10,459 nucleotides of DNA from Thermoplasmata archaeon (GTDB lineage Archaea; Thermoplasmatota; Thermoplasmata; Thermoplasmatales; Aciduliprofundaceae): contig JAGGTO010000047.1 of the NCBI GenBank assembly GCA_021163705.1, positions 1 through 10,459 on the forward strand, read 5' to 3'. The translations under genes were made by a program, and so were the position numbers. This document shows positions 1 to 7,206 of this stretch, piece after piece. The notes beneath the pieces are model-generated. The model was not told the DNA's origin, searched no databases, and was given only the letters and a program-made list of their open reading frames with translations. Every line of letters begins with the position of its first letter. Within the stretch, counting starts at the first letter, position 1.

Positions 1-1
1 A

Positions 2-55
2 AAGATTGAGCAAGTGTCGGATGTGACTAGAAGTCGAACAGAAGGTGCAATATAA
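2..55 (+). other. Short open frame at left edge: tail of an upstream gene or frameshifted N-terminus
   Basis: From base 2 a frame is open to a TAA at 53-55 and reads KIEQVSDVTRSRTEGAI. It overlaps the proposed GTG start (45) of the next gene by 11 nt. It may be the C-terminus of a gene outside the window, or the in-phase N-terminal part of the peptidase gene separated from it by a frameshift near 45-55. The second reading would explain why the peptidase lacks a signal peptide. The visible stretch is too short to decide. Confidence 0.3.
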
Positions 56-1631
56 AGAGGGACACCCATTATATCCACTTCTCCTGCTCTATTTCAATAA
101 GAGCGTGGAATACAGGGTGATATGGAGATATGAAGGCATAGCGACGAATTATTTTGAGGTTATAGACAATGGCACGGGATACACCAGGCCGCCATTTAAA
201 GAGGGGCATGAGAGGAGGGTTATCTACAACGGTACAGTTCACGGCACTGTGGAATTTGAAGATGAGCAGGACATAGTGAAGGCGTGGAAGAATGATGAAT
301 TGCTATTTGGGTTGAACTGGGAGAAGGAGAAGTTTAGATTCAAAAAATTAATAATCTGTGGAGAAGATGATGTGAGTATGGAAGTGGTAGAAGAGCGTGG
401 CAGATTGCTGCGGTCTGGAGATGGAGAATATATGGTGGTGGGGTATACACCACCTGCACCTGACCAGGGTGGTGGAGGTAGCAGTGATGATAGTGATGGT
501 GATGGATTGACGGATTCTCAGGAGGAAGCTGGGTGGTATATATGGGTGTGTACATCTGACGATAATTGGCATCATGTGAGGGTGTATTCGGATCCTCATA
601 ATCCAGATACCGATGGTGATTATGTAAGTGATGAAACAGAATATGACCATGGCACAAATCCTCAGGAGGGAGATACGGATAATGATGCTCTGAGCGATAG
701 GCAGGAAATCTATTATTATGGCACCTGTGCTTATAACTGGGATTCGGATGAGGACAGAATGTCAGATAAAGAAGAGGTGGATATATATCACACCGATCCT
801 TTGGTGAGAAATGATAGGTATGCTGTGCTTATTGCAAGGTATACAAGCTATGATGCATCCAGTGGGTACGATGAATTTTGGAATGACTTGAAAATAATGT
901 ATGACATTCTTATTGATAGGGGATATATTGATGACGGAAGCGTTGGATTTGATGCATCTACAGACCATATCGCCGTGTTGTATGGTGACGGCCATGATAT
1001 GAAGGAAGGAAAATACGGAACACCCTCTTGGGTTACCATCACAGATTATTCAGCTACTAAAACAAATCTAAAAAAAGTATTCACTTCCCTTGGAAATGTT
1101 ATGGATGAAAATGATATTCTTACAGTATGGACATTCGACCATGGAGCATGGGATTCTAGAAGTCATGCATATTTATGTGTGCAAGATGGAGAAATAAGGG
1201 ATGATGATTTTGCGGTGAATTATGTGGGAAAAGTTCATCATTATTATAGAAGATATATTATAATGGCCCAGTGTCATAGTGGAGGTTTCATAGATGATTT
1301 GCATAATTCTAAAACTATAATTATGACTTCTTGTAAGCTTCAAGAAGATGCATATCGATGCGATGATAGGGACACCAGTGGTCACTGGAAAAATGAAAAT
1401 GAAGGCGGAAATTATCATCATAGTGAATTTTTATTTTATATGGAGAGTGCTCTCAGAGGTAGAGATCCATTAGGTGAAAGTGTAAATGCGGATAGTGATG
1501 GAAATGGGTATATATCTTTAGTTGAAGCGTTTAATTATGCATATACACATGATAGTTGGAGAGTTTTAAACGGATTTGAACATCCCCAGTGGAGTGATGA
1601 TGGCAACATTGGAGGGTGTGCATATTTATGA
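45..1631 (+). CDS. Caspase/legumain-like (C13-type) cysteine peptidase with calcium-binding repeats; N-terminus uncertain
   Basis: Seen: an N-terminal region of about 140 residues with no recognised domain, then a Gly/Ser linker (about 142-147). Four Asp-rich loops of the thrombospondin type 3/bacterial calcium-repeat kind follow: DSDGDG from D149 on, DTDGD at 188-192, DTDND at 210-214, DSDED at 233-237. A caspase-fold domain spans about 255-500, with a catalytic-type His in FDHG (H366) and Cys in AQCHSGGF (C410). An EF-hand-like loop sits at 483-494 (DSDGNGYISLVE). Known for such proteins: they are usually exported or surface proteases stabilised by Ca2+. Both catalytic residues are present, so activity is plausible. 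The only in-frame start before residue 112 is GTG at 45, with no convincing Shine-Dalgarno and no signal peptide; an in-frame stop lies at 24-26. The true N-terminus is therefore probably lost, frameshifted or in another frame. The gene overlaps the lamin-tail gene by ATGA. Confidence 0.8.
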   Translation: MQYKEGHPLYPLLLLYFNKSVEYRVIWRYEGIATNYFEVIDNGTGYTRPPFKEGHERRVIYNGTVHGTVEFEDEQDIVKAWKNDELLFGLNWEKEKFRFKKLIICGEDDVSMEVVEERGRLLRSGDGEYMVVGYTPPAPDQGGGGSSDDSDGDGLTDSQEEAGWYIWVCTSDDNWHHVRVYSDPHNPDTDGDYVSDETEYDHGTNPQEGDTDNDALSDRQEIYYYGTCAYNWDSDEDRMSDKEEVDIYHTDPLVRNDRYAVLIARYTSYDASSGYDEFWNDLKIMYDILIDRGYIDDGSVGFDASTDHIAVLYGDGHDMKEGKYGTPSWVTITDYSATKTNLKKVFTSLGNVMDENDILTVWTFDHGAWDSRSHAYLCVQDGEIRDDDFAVNYVGKVHHYYRRYIIMAQCHSGGFIDDLHNSKTIIMTSCKLQEDAYRCDDRDTSGHWKNENEGGNYHHSEFLFYMESALRGRDPLGESVNADSDGNGYISLVEAFNYAYTHDSWRVLNGFEHPQWSDDGNIGGCAYL

Positions 1632-2299
1632 GCCTGAAACTCTGTGTATTTATCAGTCTGTTCCTGCTAATATTACCATGCGTCCTTGCAGTTGGTGGTG
1701 AAGATGCAAAAAATGAGGAGATACCGAAATTGGTAATCAATGAGGTGTTTTACTCATCGGAGAATAGAGCTCTGTGGTGGGTGGAGATATACAATCCGGA
1801 GGCCAAGAGTTGGAATATCGCCGGTTTCGAAATATGGTTTTCCAGCATTTACGGTCCACAGGTCATCGAAACTGGTGAGATTAAGGCACATGAATACATA
1901 GTTCTGTGCACTTCAAAGGAAAATTTCACAGAGTACTGGGGAAATGTATCTGCGAGAATTTTCGAGATAAATTTTGGTGATAGAAACGATGGAATCACCA
2001 TATCCACGATAACTTCTGAGGGAGGGAATGAAAAGGTAATTGACTTCGTGTATGAGAAGGAAGGTAAGCTCCCATCGCTTGCGGAGGGGCATTCCTGGGC
2101 GAGATATAAAGGAGAATACGGCGTGGATAATTTAACCAGGAATTTCTATGATGAGCCCGAGCCCACGCCGGGTTATGAGAATCACAGGGCGAAGAATGCT
2201 GGGTGGCGGGATAATATGTCCTATTTGCTTATTGGAATTACCCTCGCGGGAATTACTGCTGTGACAGCAGTGACTGCATACCTATGGAAAAAGAGGTGA
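1628..2299 (+). CDS. Lamin-tail-domain (LTD) surface protein, membrane-anchored
   Basis: The 223-residue product starts with a signal peptide (about 1-21, hydrophobic core VFISLFLLILPCVLA). It continues with an LTD-type beta domain at about 35-185, recognised by the opening LVINEVFYSS...WVEIYNP, the central TGEIKAHEYIVL, and the closing GHSWARY...PTPGYEN. A single transmembrane helix (about 198-219) ends in KKR, so the LTD faces outside and the tail is cytoplasmic. LTD domains in prokaryotes commonly occur in exported proteins, often with nucleases or adhesins; the ligand here is unknown. I chose ATG 1628, which forms an ATGA overlap with the peptidase stop; a GTG at 1616 would add four residues. 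GGAGG at 1611-1615 lies somewhat far upstream, so coupling by overlap is likely. Co-transcription with the peptidase suggests a membrane-held partner or substrate on the cell surface. Confidence 0.8.
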   Translation: MSLKLCVFISLFLLILPCVLAVGGEDAKNEEIPKLVINEVFYSSENRALWWVEIYNPEAKSWNIAGFEIWFSSIYGPQVIETGEIKAHEYIVLCTSKENFTEYWGNVSARIFEINFGDRNDGITISTITSEGGNEKVIDFVYEKEGKLPSLAEGHSWARYKGEYGVDNLTRNFYDEPEPTPGYENHRAKNAGWRDNMSYLLIGITLAGITAVTAVTAYLWKKR

Positions 2300-2332
2300 A
2301 GAGAATGGGTGTAGAGAAAAGGAGGAGAATAA

Positions 2333-2339
2333 TTTAAAT
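2333..2339 (+). promoter_or_regulatory. Probable TATA box of the DUF4129-MoxR-DUF58 operon
   Basis: TTTAAAT in the short gap after the LTD gene is centred 28 nt before ATG 2364. That fits archaeal TATA-to-start spacing for a leaderless or near-leaderless transcript. It would make 2364 rather than 2346 the true start of the next gene. The strong GGAGGAG at 2321-2327 is too far (19 nt) from ATG 2346 to support that start. Confidence 0.45.
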
Positions 2340-2363
2340 TGATGGATGGCATATAGGCCTAAG

Positions 2364-3182
2364 ATGAATTTCAATCATCGAATATTACTTGCCATACTGA
2401 TAATGTGGCTTTCGGTATCTCTGGGTGCTGTGATTCCCACCATTGAAATTGAGAGCAATCCCATAGTTCATATATCTCCCCGAACAGAGATTGCACCTGT
2501 GCAAACTTCGGGAGGCATGGGGACAGGATACATCTATGTTTTGGAAGCTCTTCTATGGGGAATGATTACGCTGGCAGTGGTGGGAGTACTTATTTATCGA
2601 AGATTTATCTTACAGGAGGCCCTATCAGCTGTGGTCTCCCTGTTTCTGGGATTTCTCATGGTGGGTATCCTATTATTTCTGAGTAATAGATTCGAGCTGG
2701 GTATAGCACCTGAAGGTCTGGGTGGTGGTGGACACACCACTCATCTGATATCCTCTGGAAACAATACTTATCTCTTTGTTTTGTTCTCTGTGGTGCTAAT
2801 CATCACCGTTATAATTTTCATAGTGAAGAACTATAGAATTGAAAAACCAAAGGAGGAGATAACTCGAAGGGAGATTAGGGAGTATTTTGAGGAGGCAATT
2901 TATCAGGTTAAGATAGGGAAAGATGTGAGAGGGGCAATACTATCGGCGTATTTGGAGATGGAGAAACTGATGAAGGCTCATGGGGTGGAGGATAAGAAGT
3001 ACTATACTCCTAGAGAATTCAAGGAATTTGCAATACAGCAATTAAACATAAGGGAAGAGCCTGTGGAGAGATTAACAAATCTCTTTGAATTAGCAAGGTA
3101 CAGCAGACATGAGATGAATGAAGAGCATAGAAAAGAGGCTTTGAATGCGCTGGAGGAGATAAGAAATGATATTGAAAAATGA
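2364..3182 (+). CDS. DUF4129-type multi-pass membrane protein
   Basis: The product is 272 residues from ATG 2364 (278 if ATG 2346 is used). It has an N-terminal signal sequence or first TM (about 7-23), an extracellular segment (about 24-55), TM helices at about 56-78, 85-107 and 137-155, then a cytoplasmic helical domain (about 165-272). That last domain resembles DUF4129: AILSAYLEMEKLM, YYTPREFKEFA, then LTNLFELARYSRHEM, the usual closing signature. DUF4129 domains are typically encoded beside MoxR ATPases, DUF58 proteins and transglutaminase-like proteins in bacteria and archaea; their biochemical role is not established. I prefer ATG 2364 because the signal sequence begins directly there and the TATA box spacing fits. 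The gene heads a five-gene cluster and overlaps the next gene by 17 nt. Confidence 0.75.
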   Translation: MNFNHRILLAILIMWLSVSLGAVIPTIEIESNPIVHISPRTEIAPVQTSGGMGTGYIYVLEALLWGMITLAVVGVLIYRRFILQEALSAVVSLFLGFLMVGILLFLSNRFELGIAPEGLGGGGHTTHLISSGNNTYLFVLFSVVLIITVIIFIVKNYRIEKPKEEITRREIREYFEEAIYQVKIGKDVRGAILSAYLEMEKLMKAHGVEDKKYYTPREFKEFAIQQLNIREEPVERLTNLFELARYSRHEMNEEHRKEALNALEEIRNDIEK

Positions 3183-3657
3183 TATTTTCATCTACTTTGT
3201 GATACTCATATCCCTGATCTTCACGGCCTTTTTCTCTATTCAGCTATACATTTTTCTTGCCCTAATTTTTTCTTTGCTCTATCTCCCCGTTATGCTATCC
3301 CTGAGGTATTACAAGCCACTTAAAAAAAGGAGGGAGGAGGAGAAAATTGCCGTAGGAGAGGATATTGCTCATTTCAGGAAGGTTGTTGAGGGAGCTCTTG
3401 AAGGCAAATCTGTCGCACAGAGAGATGTGGAGCTTCGTCTCCTAAACTCATTTGTTGTAGCGTTAAGTATAAGGTATGATCTTCCAGAAAATATAATAAG
3501 AAGAAATCTTGATAATGTTAATTTTTTAAGGAAATATGTGGGGGAGAGAGCTGAGGTAATTGCCAGAATGTACGAAAGAAGGCATGAGCTAAAGCTCTCG
3601 CTGCCCAGGGAGAAATTTTTAAGAGAAATTGGAGAGATTATGGAGGCGATGAAATGA
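3166..3657 (+). CDS. Small two-TM protein of the MoxR/DUF58 cluster, function unknown
   Basis: The product is 163 residues. Two hydrophobic helices (about 7-24 and 26-47) are followed by a basic stop-transfer stretch (YYKPLKKRR) and a charged, mainly helical cytoplasmic domain of about 115 residues without a recognised motif. The start is well supported: GGAGGAG at 3152-3158 sits 7 nt before ATG 3166, inside the end of the DUF4129 gene. It overlaps the MoxR gene by 4 nt. Known: MoxR/DUF58 loci often contain small membrane proteins that differ between lineages. Inference: it is a membrane partner of the MoxR ATPase. I do not recognise a named family. Confidence 0.8.
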   Translation: MILKNDIFIYFVILISLIFTAFFSIQLYIFLALIFSLLYLPVMLSLRYYKPLKKRREEEKIAVGEDIAHFRKVVEGALEGKSVAQRDVELRLLNSFVVALSIRYDLPENIIRRNLDNVNFLRKYVGERAEVIARMYERRHELKLSLPREKFLREIGEIMEAMK

Positions 3658-4583
3658 ACAAGATGGAAAAAATAATAGAAGAGGTAAAGAAGGTAATAGT
3701 GGGAAAAGAAGAGGTTTTAAAACAGGTGCTATACTCCATTCTAGCAGGTGGACACATACTTTTTGAGGACAATCCAGGGTTGGCAAAGACATTGATAGTG
3801 AGATCCTTTGCTCAGGTTCTTGGATGCGATTTTAAAAGGGTGCAGTTCACACCCGATCTTCTTCCTGCGGATATTACAGGAGCCTATATTTTTGACAGGA
3901 AAAGCGGGGAGTTCAAATTCATGAAAGGCCCAATTTTCACAAATATTCTCTTGGCTGATGAGATAAATAGAAGTCCTCCCAAGACACAGGCAGCGCTTTT
4001 AGAGGCGATGCAAGAGAAGCAGGTTACAGTGGAAGGGGAAACCTATAAACTTGAGGAGCCCTTTGTGGTAATTGCCACACAGAATCCAATAGAATATGAG
4101 GGAACATATCCGTTGCCTGAAGCGCAACTGGATAGATTTCTAGTAAAGCTACATATCGGATATCCAGGTAAAGAGGATGAGATTGAGATCTTGAAGAGAA
4201 GAATTATGTGGAGGAGAGACGAGATACCTCTCAACAGAGTAGCAACAAAAGAGGATATTCTTGAGCTTAGAAAGAAGGTTGAGGATGTATTTGTGGAGGA
4301 TGACATCCTAGATTACATTGTAAGGATTGTCAGAGCCACCCGCACTCATTCTCAAGTGGAGGTAGGTGCAAGTCCGAGAGGTAGCATTGCTCTTCTTAAG
4401 CTTTCAAGAGCTAGGGCACTTGTCTATGGAAGGGATTATGTTGTACCGGATGATGTGAAATTAACCGCAAGAATTGCACTTGTGCATAGAATCATTCTCA
4501 AGCCGGAGCCATGGATAAGGGGTGTGAGACCTGAAGATATAGTGGAGGATATATTGAAAAAATTGCCTGTACCCAAGGTGTAA
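3654..4583 (+). CDS. MoxR-family AAA+ ATPase
   Basis: The product is 309 residues, close to the usual MoxR length (about 310-330). All AAA+ motifs are visible: Walker A EDNPGLAKT at 38-46 with K45 and T46; Walker B ILLADEIN at 98-105; the MoxR signature RSPPKTQAALLEAMQE just after it; sensor 1 in ATQNP (N144); an arginine finger candidate in LDRF (R161); sensor 2 in GASPRGS (R242). MoxR proteins act as chaperone-like ATPases that remodel or activate partner proteins, frequently vWA/DUF58 proteins encoded next to them. GGAGG at 3642-3646 lies 7 nt before ATG 3654, which overlaps the previous stop as ATGA. It is followed after two bases by the DUF58 gene. The substrate cannot be told from sequence. 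Confidence 0.95.
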   Translation: MNKMEKIIEEVKKVIVGKEEVLKQVLYSILAGGHILFEDNPGLAKTLIVRSFAQVLGCDFKRVQFTPDLLPADITGAYIFDRKSGEFKFMKGPIFTNILLADEINRSPPKTQAALLEAMQEKQVTVEGETYKLEEPFVVIATQNPIEYEGTYPLPEAQLDRFLVKLHIGYPGKEDEIEILKRRIMWRRDEIPLNRVATKEDILELRKKVEDVFVEDDILDYIVRIVRATRTHSQVEVGASPRGSIALLKLSRARALVYGRDYVVPDDVKLTARIALVHRIILKPEPWIRGVRPEDIVEDILKKLPVPKV

Positions 4584-4585
4584 TT

Positions 4586-5761
4586 ATGCGCACCTTACAG
4601 TACTATGCATTCATCGTCTACTTCGCACTCTTAATATTCCTGAGCTTTGTATTTATATCCCCCTTACCCATATTTCTTTCCCTTCCATTTCTCTGGCTCA
4701 TTGTATTTTCAGAATTCAGAGTGGGTAGGAAGATTGACGCAGATAGGGAGTATGAAGAGAAGAGATATATGGAGGGCAATGTTACCAATTTTAAGTATGA
4801 GATCCAAGGAAAGGGCTACTACATTATTCGTGATTCTCTCAACGAACTTAGGGGCTACTGTCATGATCGCTGTGTAATCAATAAAAAAACTGTGCTATCG
4901 CAATTTGGAAAGATCTCATTCAAATATATGGAGATATACTTTGAAGATTTTCTCGGGATGATTGCCGATTACAAAAAGAAGAAGGATTCAGGTGAGCTGA
5001 GAGTATATCCAAGGATAGAATACATGAGAAAGTTGAGAATAAAACCCAGAAAAACTAGAAATCTGCTGGGTGATTATCCATCCCGGCGAAAGGGAAGAGG
5101 GCTTGAGTTTACGGATATAAGAGAATATGTACCTGGAGATGAAATGCGCAGAGTGAACTGGAAAGCAAGTGCAAGAAGAAATGAGTTAATAGTTAATGAG
5201 TATGAGAGTGAGAGAACAGGAGATACGGTAATACTTTTGGATGTTCGTCGATTTTACAAGGGAGAAGAAGAGTATGAGAAGCTTCTCAAAGCTTCTGTAA
5301 GAGCTGCAGCCACCATAGCCACTTACCTCTCACGCACCCGAAGTCGTGTTGGCATAGTACTTCTTGGAGAAAGTGTGGACTGGATATATCCGACATATGG
5401 GAAGAGAGCTATGTATCTTATCCTTGACCGTCTTTTATATGTTAGAAGCAGGGAAATAAGCCATCTCTCCTTTGATTATGGCAAGTTCATTGTCTCTCGA
5501 TTTTTCCCACCAAATTCCTTTGTTATCCTCATATCTCCTCTTCTCTCCTGGGATATAGATGATGCAATTGTTGAATTACTGGCAAAGAATTATGATATTC
5601 TGGTTATATCCCCCACACTGGTTGGAGAAAAGAAGGATCTTGCATCTCAAATTTTGAGAATGGAAAGGGAGGTCAGACTTAGAAGATTGAGGGTCTATGC
5701 AAGAGTTGTGGACTGGGATATAAGTTATCCTCTCACTTCCGTTTTGAGGGTGATTAGATGA
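4586..5761 (+). CDS. DUF58 protein (vWA-like), membrane-anchored
   Basis: The product is 391 residues. The N-terminus forms a hydrophobic hairpin (about 8-25 and 27-41), followed by a beta-rich region. The DUF58 hallmark runs at about 169-205: KGRGLEFTDIREYVPGD, then MRRVNWKASAR and NELIVNEYE. After it comes a vWA-like alpha/beta domain starting at TVILLDV (214-220). The MIDAS position, DxSxS in canonical vWA domains, reads D219-V-R-R-F here, so metal binding in the usual way is doubtful. Known: DUF58 and MoxR genes are among the most stable neighbour pairs in prokaryotes and the proteins are thought to work together. The start ATG 4586 has a weak AAGGTG 5 nt upstream. The gene overlaps the next one by ATGA. 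Confidence 0.92.
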   Translation: MRTLQYYAFIVYFALLIFLSFVFISPLPIFLSLPFLWLIVFSEFRVGRKIDADREYEEKRYMEGNVTNFKYEIQGKGYYIIRDSLNELRGYCHDRCVINKKTVLSQFGKISFKYMEIYFEDFLGMIADYKKKKDSGELRVYPRIEYMRKLRIKPRKTRNLLGDYPSRRKGRGLEFTDIREYVPGDEMRRVNWKASARRNELIVNEYESERTGDTVILLDVRRFYKGEEEYEKLLKASVRAAATIATYLSRTRSRVGIVLLGESVDWIYPTYGKRAMYLILDRLLYVRSREISHLSFDYGKFIVSRFFPPNSFVILISPLLSWDIDDAIVELLAKNYDILVISPTLVGEKKDLASQILRMEREVRLRRLRVYARVVDWDISYPLTSVLRVIR

Positions 5762-6255
5762 AGAGATACGCCTGGATACCCCTGGGCATATATCTTGCAA
5801 GTTTGCCATTCTTTGCAATTGAGAGTCTGAGGATTTTTCTTCTCACCCTTATGAGTGTTGGAATTACCCTTGGTATCATCATTCTCTACCTGATAATTCA
5901 GGATGAGCTTCTGTTTTACATCTATAATTTTGCAGCGATAGTATCTCTCATAGTATCCCTGGAAAATTTTAATCCATACTCGCTTTTTACCCTGCTAATA
6001 GGCTATTCATTGCTCTTGCTTTTACTTCTCCACATATATCTCTATCGCTTTACTCAAAAATTCGGTGTGATAAGACGAGATACTCTTATATATGTTATTC
6101 TCTCAATTCCTCTCTCCTATGCCAGTGTCTATTTATTTCTTTCCATGTCGGTGGGTTATGGGTTCTGGGGAGCAGCACTTCTCCTCTCTCTTATCCTCGT
6201 TCTCCTATACTTCCTAATCAGGTCTAAATCGGAGAAGAGCAGCAATGCCCCCTAG
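5758..6255 (+). CDS. Polytopic membrane protein closing the MoxR/DUF58 cluster
   Basis: The product is 165 residues and almost entirely hydrophobic. About six TM helices can be drawn at 5-21, 24-47, 50-68, 74-95, 109-130 and 134-154, with a basic loop KFGVIRRD (101-108) and a basic C-terminal tail. No conserved motif or named family is recognised. The start codon overlaps the DUF58 stop (ATGA), so translation is probably coupled. Position suggests a membrane component of the MoxR/DUF58 assembly. Its last 42 nt lie over the 3' end of the convergent pelota gene. Confidence 0.75.
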   Translation: MKRYAWIPLGIYLASLPFFAIESLRIFLLTLMSVGITLGIIILYLIIQDELLFYIYNFAAIVSLIVSLENFNPYSLFTLLIGYSLLLLLLLHIYLYRFTQKFGVIRRDTLIYVILSIPLSYASVYLFLSMSVGYGFWGAALLLSLILVLLYFLIRSKSEKSSNAP

Positions 6256-7206
6256 TTTTTGAAGTATTTTTCCAGCCTCATGGGATGTGCTTATTATATG
6301 TACCTCCGCTCCCGTACTCTTAGCTAGCTCCAGTAAATTTTGATATAGCTTGAACTCCCTGTCGCTTACCAGTAACTTTTCCACAGCTCCCATATTCAGA
6401 TACTTTTCCACTTCCTCAGCCCCATAGGCGTATAGCCCCTCTCTTTTTATCTCCTGAAGAAGCTCGTCCACCATTTTCTCCTCTTTTGCTACTCTATGCT
6501 CCTGCAGAAGCTTATCTAGAACTCCAGATTTGAGAATCTCATATATTCCACGCATATCTCCATGAGATGCCTGAGCTACCACATAGTTCTTCAGATTTTC
6601 TTTGGAAAATTTCAGAAAATTTTCCTTATAGAATCCTGGGCCAAGAATAACTAAAGGATATGATGGATCCCATACTTCCATTAGGGTGCTAAGAACCTCA
6701 CCAAAAAACTCCTCATCCTCATCACCTCTCTTTCTCACATTTGCCAGCTCTTGAATGCCATAGCTTCTCAAAACAGCTATTGTGGCAGCACCATATTCAA
6801 TTGCCAGAAAATATATCACGGGTTTTTCAGAGTTAGCAACTGCCTCTTTCAAGAGCTTTATTTCCTCCTCCCTCCATTCTTTCATTATGGAAATTTCATC
6901 TCCCAAACCAACATTTATGGATTGATGCGTTCCAATATAATCTTCTGGTCCATGGACAATTATCCCCTGAATTCTAAGTCTATCCGAATAATCTTGAAAC
7001 TCAAGTTTTTTGACTTCTATACCAACCCTAATTTTCTTTCTCTCAACCTTCTTTGCCCTTTTCATCTCAGCACTTTGAGTATCCTTTCTGAAGACAAAGC
7101 CAAATACCGTATCGCCAGGAGAGATTATATTACTAAGATACCAAAGGTCATCTATATTATCCACCTTTATGGAGATCTCTCCCTTCTCCTTCTCCTCAAT
7201 CTTCAT
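6214..7206 (-). CDS. pelA: Pelota (archaeal Dom34), ribosome rescue factor
   Basis: The product is 330 residues, close to the usual 340-360 of archaeal Pelota. The N-terminal Sm-like domain (about 1-125) includes DDLWYLSNIISPGD near the start and the strand LRIQGIIVHGPED (77-89). The central eRF1-like domain (about 128-250) includes the conserved VILGPGFYKENF (PGF at 190-192). The C-terminal eRF1_3-like domain (about 255-330) includes YGAEEVEKYLNMGAVEKLLVSD and VHIISTSHEAGK. Pelota enters the empty A site of stalled ribosomes and, with aEF1A (Hbs1-like role) and ABCE1 in archaea, splits them. The start ATG 7206 overlaps the upstream RNase gene by 11 nt, indicating coupled translation. Domain boundaries are estimates; the family call is firm. 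Confidence 0.96.
   Translation of the reverse strand: MKIEEKEKGEISIKVDNIDDLWYLSNIISPGDTVFGFVFRKDTQSAEMKRAKKVERKKIRVGIEVKKLEFQDYSDRLRIQGIIVHGPEDYIGTHQSINVGLGDEISIMKEWREEEIKLLKEAVANSEKPVIYFLAIEYGAATIAVLRSYGIQELANVRKRGDEDEEFFGEVLSTLMEVWDPSYPLVILGPGFYKENFLKFSKENLKNYVVAQASHGDMRGIYEILKSGVLDKLLQEHRVAKEEKMVDELLQEIKREGLYAYGAEEVEKYLNMGAVEKLLVSDREFKLYQNLLELAKSTGAEVHIISTSHEAGKILQKLGGIAALLRFRPD
6256..6271 (+). terminator. Two T5 tracts after the MoxR/DUF58 operon
   Basis: TTTTT at 6256-6260 directly after the stop and again at 6267-6271 fit the U-tract termination typical of archaea. No strong hairpin precedes them. They lie inside the opposite-strand pelota gene. Confidence 0.45.

Noticed and set aside
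340..657. Minus-strand open frames opposite the peptidase gene
   Set aside because: His/Tyr/Pro-rich translations are antisense shadows of the Asp-rich coding strand; no start signal or family match.
480..800. Asp-rich repeats of the peptidase as a DNA-level tandem repeat
   Set aside because: The four loops are spaced irregularly and share only the amino-acid motif, not a repeated nucleotide unit.
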